Source: Sphingomonas sp. TZW2008 (GTDB taxonomy: Bacteria; Pseudomonadota; Alphaproteobacteria; Sphingomonadales; Sphingomonadaceae). From it: DNA of 64,000 nt. Every line of letters starts with the position of its first letter. The stretch's first letter is position 1. Both the position numbers and the translations under genes were made by a program. Under the pieces are notes generated by a model. It ran no database searches. It saw only the letters and a list, made by a program, of their open reading frames with translations, and had not been told where the DNA came from. Location: assembly GCF_002117915.1 (NCBI RefSeq), contig NZ_BDJB01000002.1, forward strand, positions 1 through 64,000, written 5' to 3'. Positions 16,342-25,423 of the stretch are shown here, piece after piece.

Positions 16342-17432
16342 GGTACCGTCACCGTCAGATCGCCGCGCAGCCGCTGGCCGTTCGATTCGAAGGGGCTGGC
16401 GGTCACCGCGAAGCCGCTGCCGCGCAGCTGCGCGACGAGCTGGTTCGCCTGCGCCTCGCCCTCCGCCGCGATCGTGGCGCGCAAATCGCCGTTGGGCTCG
16501 AACGCCAGCGCGACGATCTCCGTCCCAGCCGTGTCGCGCACCGCTGTCGCGATCGCTGCGGCGGTGGCGCTGAAGCCGAGGCCGGGACCGCGCAGCCGCG
16601 ACAGGCGCTCGGCGAGCAGGCGATCGGCATCGCCCGCCTGCGTGCCACGCGGCAGGCCCTCGCGGGCGAGCGCCTCGGCGCGCACCTCGGCGCTGCCGGC
16701 TGCGATCGCATATTTGGCGATCCGCACGAGATCGATCGCGAGTGTCGCGAGCAGCGCCAGCGCGCCGAGCACGACGAGGCGCCGGACGAGCGCCCAATCG
16801 ATCGCACGCCGCCGACGTCGCGCGAACGGCCCCTGGCGCAGGTTAAGCACCGGGCGGCCGAGCGCAGCGGCGATCGCGACGTCGACAGCATCGCGACCAA
16901 GCGTCTCAGGCTGATCGGCACCGGTGATCAGCTCGGTCAGCCGCGCCTCGTCGGCGAACCCGCTGGTCGTGCCGCGAACCACAGATTGGCCACCCACGTC
17001 AGCGCGGACGAAACCTGCCTGCGGGCGCGGCAGCAGCAGCGGCGCCGGGATCATCACGTCGGGATCGGTGCCCATCGCGGCGAGCATCGCGAGCCAGCGC
17101 TGCATCGCATCGTTGGCGACGACACCGATCGGCCGCTCGTCGCCCGCCTCGCCGACCGTCTCTTCACCGACTGCGACGTGTAGCGCGTCGATCGGCCCGG
17201 CGCTCGCATCCGACACGACGATCCGCGCTGCCGCGCTCGCTTGCGCGATCGATCGCGCCGGCAGGTTCGCCCAGTGAAGCGTCACCGCGTCCGCCGGCGT
17301 TACCGCAACGATCGCCGATCCCGGCTCGACCGGCAGCCCCTCACCGCGATCAGCGACCGCGCCGTCAGCGACGCGCACCCAGCGCCACGGATCGTCCGCG
17401 TGTGGCGGGATGAAGAGCAAGGTGGCGGTCAT
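16338..17432 (-). CDS. gspL: Type II secretion protein L
   Basis: Inner-membrane platform protein that couples the GspE ATPase to the pseudopilus machinery. The ~240-residue cytoplasmic actin-like part begins MTATLLFIPPHADDPWRWVRV. One membrane helix follows (LVVLGALALLATLAIDLVRIA). The ferredoxin-like periplasmic domain at the end contains GSGFAVTASPFESNGQRLRG. 364 aa. It overlaps gspK and gspM by four bases each. Confidence 0.88.
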   Translation of the reverse strand: MTATLLFIPPHADDPWRWVRVADGAVADRGEGLPVEPGSAIVAVTPADAVTLHWANLPARSIAQASAAARIVVSDASAGPIDALHVAVGEETVGEAGDERPIGVVANDAMQRWLAMLAAMGTDPDVMIPAPLLLPRPQAGFVRADVGGQSVVRGTTSGFADEARLTELITGADQPETLGRDAVDVAIAAALGRPVLNLRQGPFARRRRRAIDWALVRRLVVLGALALLATLAIDLVRIAKYAIAAGSAEVRAEALAREGLPRGTQAGDADRLLAERLSRLRGPGLGFSATAAAIATAVRDTAGTEIVALAFEPNGDLRATIAAEGEAQANQLVAQLRGSGFAVTASPFESNGQRLRGDLTVTVP

Positions 17433-18406
17433 GTCGGCTCGCCCCATTGCCGCGAGACGAGCCGCGCGGGAAGCGTCGTCGCGTCAATCAGCGCCTGTTC
17501 CTGCAGCTCGCTGGCGCCCGCCGTCACGTCGACACGAAGTGCGAACCACTTGGTCGTGACGCCGGTCTGCTGTGTCGCCGCGGGATCGACGGTGATCCCC
17601 GATGCCGCGAACACCTTCCAGAAATCCTGCACGTCGCCGTAACCGCCCGGCGGCCGGCGCAGCAGCGCGCCCGCGGCGGCCTGGATGCCGAGCGTATCGG
17701 GCGCCAGCATCGCGATCAGCGGCGCCTGCTCGGGCGTCAGTGTGTTGACGTTGATCGGCGTGCGTGCGGCCCGCGGCAGCGTGCAGATGAAGGGGCGCAG
17801 CCGCGCATAAGCCGCAGGCGAGACGCCGGTGACCGCGCGCAGCTCGCTCGGATCGGCCATCAGCGTGCCGGCGGTGCGGTACGGCGTCGCGAGCGCGGCA
17901 TAGGCGCTGTCTTCCGCCCCCGCGGCGAGCGGCTGATCGTCGCTGTCGATCCAGTCCGCCGCTGCCGCTGCGATCGCCTCGCCGCCCGGCACGGCGAGCA
18001 GCCGGGCGAGCCGGGCTAACTGCGCGATGGTCGTCGGATCGGCGACATATCGCCCATCAAAATCACTCACCAAGCTGTTGACGTTGAAGCAATTTCCACC
18101 GTCAACGATGCGCGCGGTCGCGACGCCGCCTGGCGTCGGAATGGTGTACGGCCGATTGCTCCATCCGCCGTCGAGTGTGACGCGCTCCGCGTTGCGGCGC
18201 AGGAGATCGGTGATCCGCCCGGTCGCAAGCGCCTCCGCGGCGAAGGCGAGACTGCGCGCCTGATCGAGCCCAACGGCATTCGCGGCGAGCCGCGTCGACA
18301 GGCGCAGCCGCTCGAGCGCGGTCGCCGCGAGCACCGCGACGATCGCGACGAGCAGCATCACGGTGAGGAGCGCGGCGCCGCGCTCGCCAGCGGACCTATC
18401 GCGCAT
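17429..18406 (-). CDS. gspK: Type II secretion minor pseudopilin K
   Basis: The largest minor pseudopilin (325 aa), placed at the pseudopilus tip. It has a type IV prepilin-like leader (RSAGERG|AALLTVMLLVAIVAVLAATAL); the usual Glu at +5 is Thr here, as is common for GspK. The helical K domain includes GGNCFNVNSLVSD, AAAADWIDSDDQP and the INVNTLTPEQAPLIAML segment typical of the family. ATG 18406 lies within the end of gspJ (stop at 18396), an 11-base overlap. Confidence 0.92.
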   Translation of the reverse strand: MRDRSAGERGAALLTVMLLVAIVAVLAATALERLRLSTRLAANAVGLDQARSLAFAAEALATGRITDLLRRNAERVTLDGGWSNRPYTIPTPGGVATARIVDGGNCFNVNSLVSDFDGRYVADPTTIAQLARLARLLAVPGGEAIAAAAADWIDSDDQPLAAGAEDSAYAALATPYRTAGTLMADPSELRAVTGVSPAAYARLRPFICTLPRAARTPINVNTLTPEQAPLIAMLAPDTLGIQAAAGALLRRPPGGYGDVQDFWKVFAASGITVDPAATQQTGVTTKWFALRVDVTAGASELQEQALIDATTLPARLVSRQWGEPT

Positions 18407-19058
18407 TGGCAGATACCGGCGGGGGTTGCGCACCGTCGGCGGCTTGCGCGCCCGATGGGGCGGGCGGACGCGGCGGAGCGCCACTTCCAACAAGAAACAG
18501 CTGACGGAAGGTGACGCCGTCGTCGCGCGTCAGCGACATCTCCAGCGCCTGTGGCAGCGCGGCGCCTGCCGAGCCGTCCCACCGGTCGCTCCACGCACCG
18601 CTGATGCGATAGCGCAGCCGCAGACCGCGAACGCGGTCCAGCGCGACCGACGGCGGCAACGCCGCGGCTCCGTCGATCATCGGCCAGGCGATCCGCTCGA
18701 GCGCGCCTTCGGCAAGGCGGTAGCTTACCTTTTGCAGCGTCGAGCGCGGCAGCGCATCAAGGTTGCTCCAACCGCCGCGCACGAACGTCACGCTCGTGCC
18801 GTCGCCGACGAACGCGGGCAGCAGCGTACCGCGCTCGTCGCGCGCAGGGCGATCGATCGCCTGCGCGAGATCGGCGGCGAGCAGCGATGATTGCCGAGCG
18901 AGCGCGCCGACATCGTCGAGCCGCGTCGTCGTAACGCCCTGCGCGCGCACGCTGAAGGCGAGCAGCGCAACGCCGGCAGAGGCGATCAGGCCGAAGATCA
19001 TCAGCGCGACCATTACCTCGACGAGCGTGAAGCCGCGTTCGGCGGGCGGCACGCTCAC
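18396..19058 (-). CDS. gspJ: Type II secretion minor pseudopilin J
   Basis: Prepilin leader PPAERG|FTLVEVMVALMIFGLIASAGVALLAF with Glu at +5, then a soluble beta-rich domain (GTSVTFVRGGWSNLDALPRSTL...VSYRLAEGALERIAW). GTG 19058 is chosen because it overlaps the gspI stop as GTGA and places the leader at the very N-terminus; 220 aa. A Pro/Ala-rich C-terminal tail of about 25 residues is unusual but without known meaning. Confidence 0.9.
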   Translation of the reverse strand: MSVPPAERGFTLVEVMVALMIFGLIASAGVALLAFSVRAQGVTTTRLDDVGALARQSSLLAADLAQAIDRPARDERGTLLPAFVGDGTSVTFVRGGWSNLDALPRSTLQKVSYRLAEGALERIAWPMIDGAAALPPSVALDRVRGLRLRYRISGAWSDRWDGSAGAALPQALEMSLTRDDGVTFRQLFLVGSGAPPRPPAPSGAQAADGAQPPPVSANAR

Positions 19059-19447
19059 GAGACGATCACCTCGGGCTGCGGCGGCCGGATCATCGTCAAC
19101 CGCCCGAGCGCGCGGCCGCCGGCGTCGCTCACCGCCACGTCGACACGCAGAATGCGCGGATCCCCCGTCGGCGCGACCAGTCGCGTCCAGCGCCACGCCC
19201 GACCGCCGTTCTGCTCGACCCCGCCGGCACGGCCAAGCGCGGGCGCGCGCGGCGCCGTCACCGCATCGATCGCGACGTTGCGCGCCACCATCTGCGCGAC
19301 GATCGTATCGCCGAGCAGCGCGGTCGAGCGGATCGTCGCTCCTTCGAGCCGCAGCAGCGCCAGCGCCGCGAGGCTGAACACCGCGAGCGCGACCATGATT
19401 TCGACAAGGGTGAAGCCGCGGGTGCCCGCGGCGCGCCGGTCAGCCAT
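19055..19447 (-). CDS. gspI: Type II secretion minor pseudopilin I
   Basis: A 130-residue pseudopilin with leader RRAAGTRG|FTLVEIMVALAVFSLAALALLRLEG (Glu at +5) and a short globular domain (NGGRAWRWTRLVAPTGDPRILRVDVAVSDAGG). ATG 19447 gives a leader of normal length and overlaps the gspH end by eight bases. It initiates the pseudopilus tip complex with J and K. Confidence 0.9.
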   Translation of the reverse strand: MADRRAAGTRGFTLVEIMVALAVFSLAALALLRLEGATIRSTALLGDTIVAQMVARNVAIDAVTAPRAPALGRAGGVEQNGGRAWRWTRLVAPTGDPRILRVDVAVSDAGGRALGRLTMIRPPQPEVIVS

Positions 19448-19919
19448 CGACGCGCGCATCCCCGTCCGTCGCGATCGTCACCGCCACGCGCGTCCGATCG
19501 CGGCGTAGCGGCACGACGAGCGGACGGTCCGCCATGCCAGTGGTATCGAAGGTGACGCGCATCCGCTCGGGGAGCAGCGCCTGCGTCCCCTCGCTCCATT
19601 GCGCAACGCGAAACGGCTTGTCGGGCAGCGATACCCACTGCGCGCCGCGCCGTTCGTCGAAGCCGTAGCCGCCCGGTGTCACCCATACGCTGACCGGACG
19701 TCCGCCGACGATCGCCGCGTCGCGCGCGGCGCGGACGCGGGTGGCGAAGCGCGCGCCCTCATCGATCAGCCGGCCGCGCGGATCGGGCATCGCCAGCACC
19801 GCCGCGGCGGATGCAAGCCCGATAACGGTGATAACCACCATCAGTTCGACAAGCGTGAAACCCGCCTGCCGACCGCGTGCGGTGGCCGCGGGTTCATGCT
19901 CGCCGGCACGATCGCGCAT
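19440..19919 (-). CDS. gspH: Type II secretion minor pseudopilin H
   Basis: Leader GRQAG|FTLVELMVVITVIGLASAAAVLAM with Glu at +5, then the GspH globular region (LIDEGARFATRVRAARDAAIVGGRPVSVWV...GYGFDERRG). ATG 19919 gives a 159-residue precursor with a somewhat long leader; other in-frame starts lie upstream to 19961. It follows gspG by about 50 bases. Confidence 0.88.
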   Translation of the reverse strand: MRDRAGEHEPAATARGRQAGFTLVELMVVITVIGLASAAAVLAMPDPRGRLIDEGARFATRVRAARDAAIVGGRPVSVWVTPGGYGFDERRGAQWVSLPDKPFRVAQWSEGTQALLPERMRVTFDTTGMADRPLVVPLRRDRTRVAVTIATDGDARVDG

Positions 19920-19967
19920 GCACGCCACCCGCTGCATCAATCGGGGAGGCAAGCACCCCATCGTGGC

Positions 19968-20420
19968 TTACTGCCAGGAGCCGATATCGGCGTCGATGCC
20001 CTCGCCGCCTTCCTTGCCGTCGGCGCCGTTGGTCCAGATGTCGGCCGCGCCGTGCTTGCCGGGCGAGGCATAGAGATAGGCATTGCCCCACGGATCTTCG
20101 GGCAAGCGCTTGATATAGCCGCCCGCCTGATACGACGCTGGGTTGGGCAGGCCGGCGGGCGGTGTCGTCAGTGCCGCGAGGCCCTGCGCCGTCGTCGGGT
20201 AATTGTTCTGCTGCAGCCGGTACATTTCCAGCGCCTGCTCGATCGTGGCGATATCCGCCTTCGCCTTCTGGACGCGCGCGGTATCGCCCGAGGGCAGCAC
20301 ATTGAGCGCGACGATCGTCGCCAGCAGCCCGATGATCACGATCACGACCATCAGCTCGACGAGGGTGAAGCCGTTCCTGCGTCGCTTGTTTTTTAGTTGG
20401 TTACGCATGATGTCTCTCAT
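19968..20420 (-). CDS. gspG: Type II secretion major pseudopilin G
   Basis: The main pseudopilus subunit. Leader NKRRRNG|FTLVELMVVIVIIGLLATIVALNVL with Glu at +5. The signature LEMYRLQQNNYPTTAQGLAALTTPP and the calcium-loop/C-terminal region DPWGNAYLYASPGKHGAADIWTNGADGKEGG follow. 150 aa. It is the most strongly conserved gene in the operon, and its start overlaps the gspF stop by four bases. A second in-frame ATG at 20408 is possible. Confidence 0.95.
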   Translation of the reverse strand: MRDIMRNQLKNKRRRNGFTLVELMVVIVIIGLLATIVALNVLPSGDTARVQKAKADIATIEQALEMYRLQQNNYPTTAQGLAALTTPPAGLPNPASYQAGGYIKRLPEDPWGNAYLYASPGKHGAADIWTNGADGKEGGEGIDADIGSWQ

Positions 20421-21640
20421 TGCCCGGCAAGCGTGTTGAGCTGCAGGATGGGAAGGAGGATCGACAGGACGATCGTCGCGACGATCCCGCCCATCAGCAC
20501 GATGATCGCCGGCTCTAGCAGCGACATGGCGGTGGCGGTGAAGCGATCGAACTCGCGCTCAAGATAATCCGCCGCGCGCTCGAGCATCTCGTCGAGCCGC
20601 CCCGCCGCCTCGCCGGACGCGGCGAGATAGGTGAGCAGCGGGGGGAAGACACCCGTGCGGCGCATCGCCGCCGACAGGCTGCCGCCGCCGCGGATCGCGG
20701 CGGTAATCTCGTCGGAGGCGAGCTTGAGGCGGCGGTTGTGGATCGTTCCCGCGGTCAGCGACAAGCCTTCGAGCAGCGGCAGGCGGCTCGCCACCATCGT
20801 CGCGAGCGTACGCGCCATGCGCGCGGCGTGGAGATCGCGCAGCAAGCGCCCGAGCAGCGGGACGCGCAGCAGCCAGCTGTCGAAGGCCAGGCGAATCGGC
20901 GGCTGGCGCAGTGCGACGACGAAGCCGGCGACCATTGCACCGAGCACGAGCAGCATCAGCCACCACCAGCCGACGAGGATGTCGGAAACGCCGATGACGA
21001 TGCGCGTCAGCAGCGGCAGGGCTTGGCCGACGGTATCGAACTGCTCGACCACCTGCGGGACGACGAAGATCATCAGCGCCGCAACGACGCCCAACGCGAC
21101 AACCGCAAGGATCGTCGGATAGGCGAGCGCTGTCAGCAACTTGCCGCGGATTTCTGCCTGCCGTTCGAGTAACAGCGAAAGCCGTTCGAGGATCGCGGGC
21201 AGTGTGCCCGAGCTCTCCCCCGCCGCGACCATCGCGCGAAACAGCGGCGGAAAGCTCTTCGGCTCGCGCGCCATCGCGTCCGCCAAACGTCGCCCCTCTA
21301 CCACCCCGGCGTGAACGGTCTGAACGACGGCGCGCACCTTCTCCTGCTCGGTCTGGCGGGTGATCGTGCGCAGCGATTCTTCGAGCGGCGACACGCGCGA
21401 CAGCGTCGCGAGCTGGCGGGTGAACAGGGTCAGTTGCTTCGCCGAGATGCGCGCGCGGCCTAGCTGCAGCCCGAACAGAGGCCGCCCGCGCGCGGCCGGC
21501 GCGCTGCCGGGCTCGATGCGGACGACGTACAGCCGGCGGCGGTCGAGCAGCGCGCGTGCCGCAGCCATGTCGCTGGCGGCGACATGGCCGCGCGCCTCCT
21601 GCCCGCGCGTATCGATCGCGAGATAGTCGAAGTCAGCCAC
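20417..21640 (-). CDS. gspF: Type II secretion inner-membrane platform protein F
   Basis: Polytopic platform protein (about 407 aa) with two repeated T2SSF domains. The first is around KQLTLFTRQLATLSRVSPLEESLR...GTLPAILERLSLLLERQ; the second is around ARMARTLATMVASRLPLLEGLSL...GEAAGRLDEMLERAADYLE. Three hydrophobic helices are present, the last at AIIVLMGGIVATIVLSILLPIL. I prefer GTG 21640 (VADFDYLAIDTRG), which matches the usual GspF start; ATG codons at 21655 and 21661 are in frame and would overlap gspE further. Confidence 0.93.
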   Translation of the reverse strand: MADFDYLAIDTRGQEARGHVAASDMAAARALLDRRRLYVVRIEPGSAPAARGRPLFGLQLGRARISAKQLTLFTRQLATLSRVSPLEESLRTITRQTEQEKVRAVVQTVHAGVVEGRRLADAMAREPKSFPPLFRAMVAAGESSGTLPAILERLSLLLERQAEIRGKLLTALAYPTILAVVALGVVAALMIFVVPQVVEQFDTVGQALPLLTRIVIGVSDILVGWWWLMLLVLGAMVAGFVVALRQPPIRLAFDSWLLRVPLLGRLLRDLHAARMARTLATMVASRLPLLEGLSLTAGTIHNRRLKLASDEITAAIRGGGSLSAAMRRTGVFPPLLTYLAASGEAAGRLDEMLERAADYLEREFDRFTATAMSLLEPAIIVLMGGIVATIVLSILLPILQLNTLAGQ

Positions 21641-23243
21641 CGACGGGTTCCGCATCGGCATCGCGGCGCGACACGCGTACCGCCTCGCTGGCAGTGGTCG
21701 CGCCGCTTTCTACCATCCGCCGCGCGGCGAGCGCGAGCGTGTCGCCGCGTGCGAAGGCGTGCGCGGCGATCGCGGTCTCGTCGGCGCCGTCGTTTATCAG
21801 CCGCCGGACGGTCTCGTCGATCCGTACCGCCTCGAACACGCCGACGCGGCCCTTGAACCCCGTCTGGTTGCACTCGGCGCACGCGCCCGGCTCGTACACG
21901 GTGGCGTCGCGCGCAATGCCGAGCAGCGGCGCGGCGGTCTCGCCCGCGGGCACCGCGCGGCGACAGCCGGGACACAGCCGGCGCACGAGACGCTGCGCAA
22001 TCACCGCGCGCAGCGTCGACGCGAGCAGGAAGGGCTCGACCTTCATGTCCCGCATTCGCGTGATCGCGCCGACCGCATCATTGGTGTGGACGGTGGAAAG
22101 CACGAGATGACCTGTCAGCGATGCCTGGACGGCGATCTCCGCCGTCTCGCGATCGCGGATCTCGCCCACCATCACCACGTCCGGATCCTGCCGCAGGATT
22201 GCCCGCAGGCCGGCGGCAAAGGTGAGCCCGACCTTGGCGTTGACCTGCGTCTGGCCGACGCCCTCGACGGCATATTCGACCGGATCCTCGACCGTCAGGA
22301 TATTGCGGCTGCCATCGTTGAGCAGGCGCAGCGCGGCGTAGAGCGTCGTCGTCTTGCCGCTCCCCGTCGGGCCGGTGACGAGAACGATGCCGTTGGGCTC
22401 GTTCACCGCGGCTTCGAGCATCGCGTACATCGGCGGCGACATGCCGAGCGCGTGCAGATCGATCCCCGCGTTCTCCTTGTCGAGGATACGCAGCACGACC
22501 CGCTCGCCCGCGCGGCTCGGCAGCGTCGAGACGCGCACGTCGAGCAACTTGCCGCCAAGCGTCAGCCCCATGCGCCCGTCCTGCGGCACGCGCCGCTCGG
22601 CAATGTCTAGCCGCGCCATCACCTTGATGCGGCTGACGACGACGGGCGCGACGTGCGGCGGCATGCGCAGCGTCTCCCGCAGCACGCCGTCGATCCTCAT
22701 ACGCACGACGAGCCCCGTCTCGTAAGGCTCGATATGAATGTCGGAAACGCCATTACGCGCGGCATCGGCGATGACGCCGTTGATGAGCCGGATCGCGGGC
22801 GCATCGTCGGCGGTATCGAGCAGGTCCTCGGCCGTCGGGATGCCGTCCGCGAGCAAGTCGAGCTCGTCGCCCATGCCCACGGCAGCGAGCGCGGTCGCCT
22901 GCCCGTCCATCGCATAATTGTCGCCGAGCAGCCGATCGAACGCTGCCGGTTCGAGCACGGTGATGTCGAACGGGCGACCAAGCACGCGGCGCACCTCGAT
23001 CAGTGCGCGCGGATCGGCGCCCTCGCGCAGTGCCACTGCATCACCGTCGAGCGTCACGCCGAACTTGCGCGCGAAGGCATAGGGCAGCGCGACGATCGGC
23101 GCCGCCTCGGTCGCCAGTAGCAGCGCTGGGCCGGCGGGCTCGGCACGTGCGTCGACCGCAGCTATTTCGACGCGCTCATGCTCGTCGCGCGCGCCGAGCA
23201 GGTCGGGCTGCGGATCGTCGAGGTCGCGCCCGGTCCTGATCAC
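21633..23243 (-). CDS. gspE: Type II secretion ATPase E
   Basis: Cytoplasmic hexameric ATPase that powers the pseudopilus. The N1E-like domain comes first, then the catalytic core: Walker A GPTGSGKTTTLYAAL, Asp box ILTVEDPVEYAVEGVGQTQVN, Walker B ILRQDPDVVMVGEIRD and His box TGHLVLSTVHTNDA. The zinc-binding tetracysteine is CPGC...CAECNQTG near the end. 536 aa. The GTG start overlaps the gspD stop as GTGA. Confidence 0.96.
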   Translation of the reverse strand: MIRTGRDLDDPQPDLLGARDEHERVEIAAVDARAEPAGPALLLATEAAPIVALPYAFARKFGVTLDGDAVALREGADPRALIEVRRVLGRPFDITVLEPAAFDRLLGDNYAMDGQATALAAVGMGDELDLLADGIPTAEDLLDTADDAPAIRLINGVIADAARNGVSDIHIEPYETGLVVRMRIDGVLRETLRMPPHVAPVVVSRIKVMARLDIAERRVPQDGRMGLTLGGKLLDVRVSTLPSRAGERVVLRILDKENAGIDLHALGMSPPMYAMLEAAVNEPNGIVLVTGPTGSGKTTTLYAALRLLNDGSRNILTVEDPVEYAVEGVGQTQVNAKVGLTFAAGLRAILRQDPDVVMVGEIRDRETAEIAVQASLTGHLVLSTVHTNDAVGAITRMRDMKVEPFLLASTLRAVIAQRLVRRLCPGCRRAVPAGETAAPLLGIARDATVYEPGACAECNQTGFKGRVGVFEAVRIDETVRRLINDGADETAIAAHAFARGDTLALAARRMVESGATTASEAVRVSRRDADAEPVGG

Positions 23244-25423
23244 TTGTCGCGGCGCTTGATCGTGACGGTGGAGTTGCGCTGGACCGGCACGTTGACGCGC
23301 GGATCCTCGATATTGCCGGGGACCGGCGCCGAGGGGATTGGCGCGGCGGCGCCCATATAGTCGCGCACCAGCTCGTCGATCGACGGCTCACGCGTCGGTT
23401 CCTGCTGCCCCTGCTGGAGCCTCAGATAGCCGTAGCGCTGCTCGGTGACGCGGCGATTGTCCTCCGCTGAGCGCAGGATCGTCGGGCGGATGAAGACCAT
23501 GAGGTTGGTCTTCGACCGAGTCCGTGCCTTCGAACGGAAGAGGTTGCCGATCACCGGAATGTCGCCGAGCAGCGGGAGCTTTTCGAGCGTGCGGCGCTCG
23601 TCGTCGCTGAGCAGTCCGCCGATGATCGCGATCTGCCCGTCGTCGACCGTCAGCGTCGTCTCCACCTCGCGCTTGTTGAGGATGAGATCGGAATTGTCGT
23701 CGCTCACCGGCCCCGCGATCGAGCTCACCTGCTGGTGCAGGAACAACTTGATTGAGCCGCTGGAATTGACCTGCGGGCGCACCTCGAGCTGGATGCCGAC
23801 ATTCTCGCGCTGCACGGTGCGAAAGGCGTTGTCGAAATTCTGGCTCAGCGCTTGGCCGGTGGTGATCGGGATTTCCTGCCCGACGAGGATGCGTGCTTCC
23901 TGATTGTCGAGCGTGATGAGGCTCGGCGCCTGGAGAAGGTTCGACGTCGTGTCGCTCTTCACTGCATTGATGATCGTGCCGAAGATCGTGTCGCCGATCG
24001 TCCCGCCGAACCCGCCGAAACCGCCGCTCGCGCCCAGGATCGAGTTGATCGCCTGCTGCGCGAGCGCGTCGCTGGCGGCGTTGCCGGTCGTCGTCGTCGT
24101 ACGCGATCCATCCGCGCCGACGACCGTCGTCGTCGTGCCGCCGATCTCGCGCGCGCCGATCGCGCCGGCGATCGTCAGCAGATTAGGCGCCGAGTTCGAG
24201 AAGCTCGTCGCCCCGAACGCCCCGCCCGACAGACTGCCGAGCAGGAACTGGAAGCCGAGCCGGCTCGCCGTCTGGTCCGAAACCTCGGCGACGATCGCTT
24301 CGACCAGCACCTGCTCGCGCCGCGTATCGAGCTGGCGCACCACCTCGGACAGCTGGCGCTGGATATCGGCGGGCGCGGCGATGACGATCGCATTGGCGCC
24401 GACGAAGCGCGTGACGACCGCCGGGGCGCGGCCGCCCTGCGCCTGTACCGCCGCCTGCCCGCTGGCGCCGCCGCCGGGCGCGCTCTGGCTCTGCGTCTGT
24501 CCGGCGGTGTTAACCGTGGGCTGCCCATTCGCCGCGCCGGTGCTGGCGCCGAAGTTCGACTGGCTGAGCTGGTTCTGCGGGATCGAATCGGGCGTCTGGC
24601 CGACGAGTTGCTGGAGCACGGGAAGCAGCTGGGCCGCATCGGCGTGTTCGAGGAAGACGACGCGGATCTCGGTGCCGCTCTTGGCCTTCTGGTCGAGATC
24701 GAGCGCGACCTGCGCGAGCCGCGCGACCGTCGACGGATCGCCGCGCAGCGCAACCGAATTGGCGCCCTCGACCGCAACGACGCTGGTCGCCTGCCCCTGC
24801 CCTTGCGCGGGTGTACCGACAAGGCCCTGCAGCGCGGTGGCAATGTCGCGCGCGCCGGCGTTGCGGAGCGCGACGACGCGGGTCGACGCGTTGTCGGTGT
24901 CGATCCGGCGCAGCACCTCGCGCACGCGGCGCACGTTGTCCGCAAAATCGGCGATGACGATGGAGCTGCCCGCACGGTTGGCGCTGACCGACCCTTGCGC
25001 CGAGACGAGCGGCCGCACGGTGTCGACCGCCGACTGTGCGTCGATCGCGCGCAGGCGAACGATCTCGGTCACGAACTGGTTGCGCGCGGCGCCCGCCGCA
25101 CCGACGCGGCCTGGCTGCGCGGCGGCGTTCTCGATCGGTTGGACGCGCAACGCGCCATTGGCGGTCGGCACGGTAACGAGCCCATTGGCGCGCAGCGTGG
25201 AGAGGAACACTTCGAAATATTCGGAGCGGCTGAGCGGGCGATCAGTGACGACCGTCACCTTGCCCTGCACGCGTCCGTCGATGATGAAGGTACGCCCCGT
25301 CACTTTGGCGGCATCGGCGATGAAGGCGCGGATATCCGCGTCGCGCACGTTGAGCGTCGTCTGCGCCCCTGCCTGTGTGATCAGCGCCGCCGCCAAAGCC
25401 GGCGCGAGCAGCCAGCGCCTCAT
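23240..25423 (-). CDS. gspD: Type II secretion outer-membrane secretin D
   Basis: Forms the outer-membrane gate (727 aa). Signal peptide MRRWLLAPALAAALITQAGA, then the N0 domain (TLNVRDADIRAFIADAAKVTGRTFIID), N1-N3 domains, and the secretin core with SNLLQAPSLITLDNQEARILVGQEIPI and the C-terminal IIGGLLSDDERRTLEKLPLLGDIPVIGNLFRS signature. Between the N2 and N3 repeats is a long Gln/Gly/Ser-rich insert (about residues 290-340), and the core carries a Gly-rich insert (LGASGGFGGFGGTIGD). No pilotin gene is seen nearby. The start overlaps the gspC stop as ATGA. Confidence 0.96.
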   Translation of the reverse strand: MRRWLLAPALAAALITQAGAQTTLNVRDADIRAFIADAAKVTGRTFIIDGRVQGKVTVVTDRPLSRSEYFEVFLSTLRANGLVTVPTANGALRVQPIENAAAQPGRVGAAGAARNQFVTEIVRLRAIDAQSAVDTVRPLVSAQGSVSANRAGSSIVIADFADNVRRVREVLRRIDTDNASTRVVALRNAGARDIATALQGLVGTPAQGQGQATSVVAVEGANSVALRGDPSTVARLAQVALDLDQKAKSGTEIRVVFLEHADAAQLLPVLQQLVGQTPDSIPQNQLSQSNFGASTGAANGQPTVNTAGQTQSQSAPGGGASGQAAVQAQGGRAPAVVTRFVGANAIVIAAPADIQRQLSEVVRQLDTRREQVLVEAIVAEVSDQTASRLGFQFLLGSLSGGAFGATSFSNSAPNLLTIAGAIGAREIGGTTTTVVGADGSRTTTTTGNAASDALAQQAINSILGASGGFGGFGGTIGDTIFGTIINAVKSDTTSNLLQAPSLITLDNQEARILVGQEIPITTGQALSQNFDNAFRTVQRENVGIQLEVRPQVNSSGSIKLFLHQQVSSIAGPVSDDNSDLILNKREVETTLTVDDGQIAIIGGLLSDDERRTLEKLPLLGDIPVIGNLFRSKARTRSKTNLMVFIRPTILRSAEDNRRVTEQRYGYLRLQQGQQEPTREPSIDELVRDYMGAAAPIPSAPVPGNIEDPRVNVPVQRNSTVTIKRRDK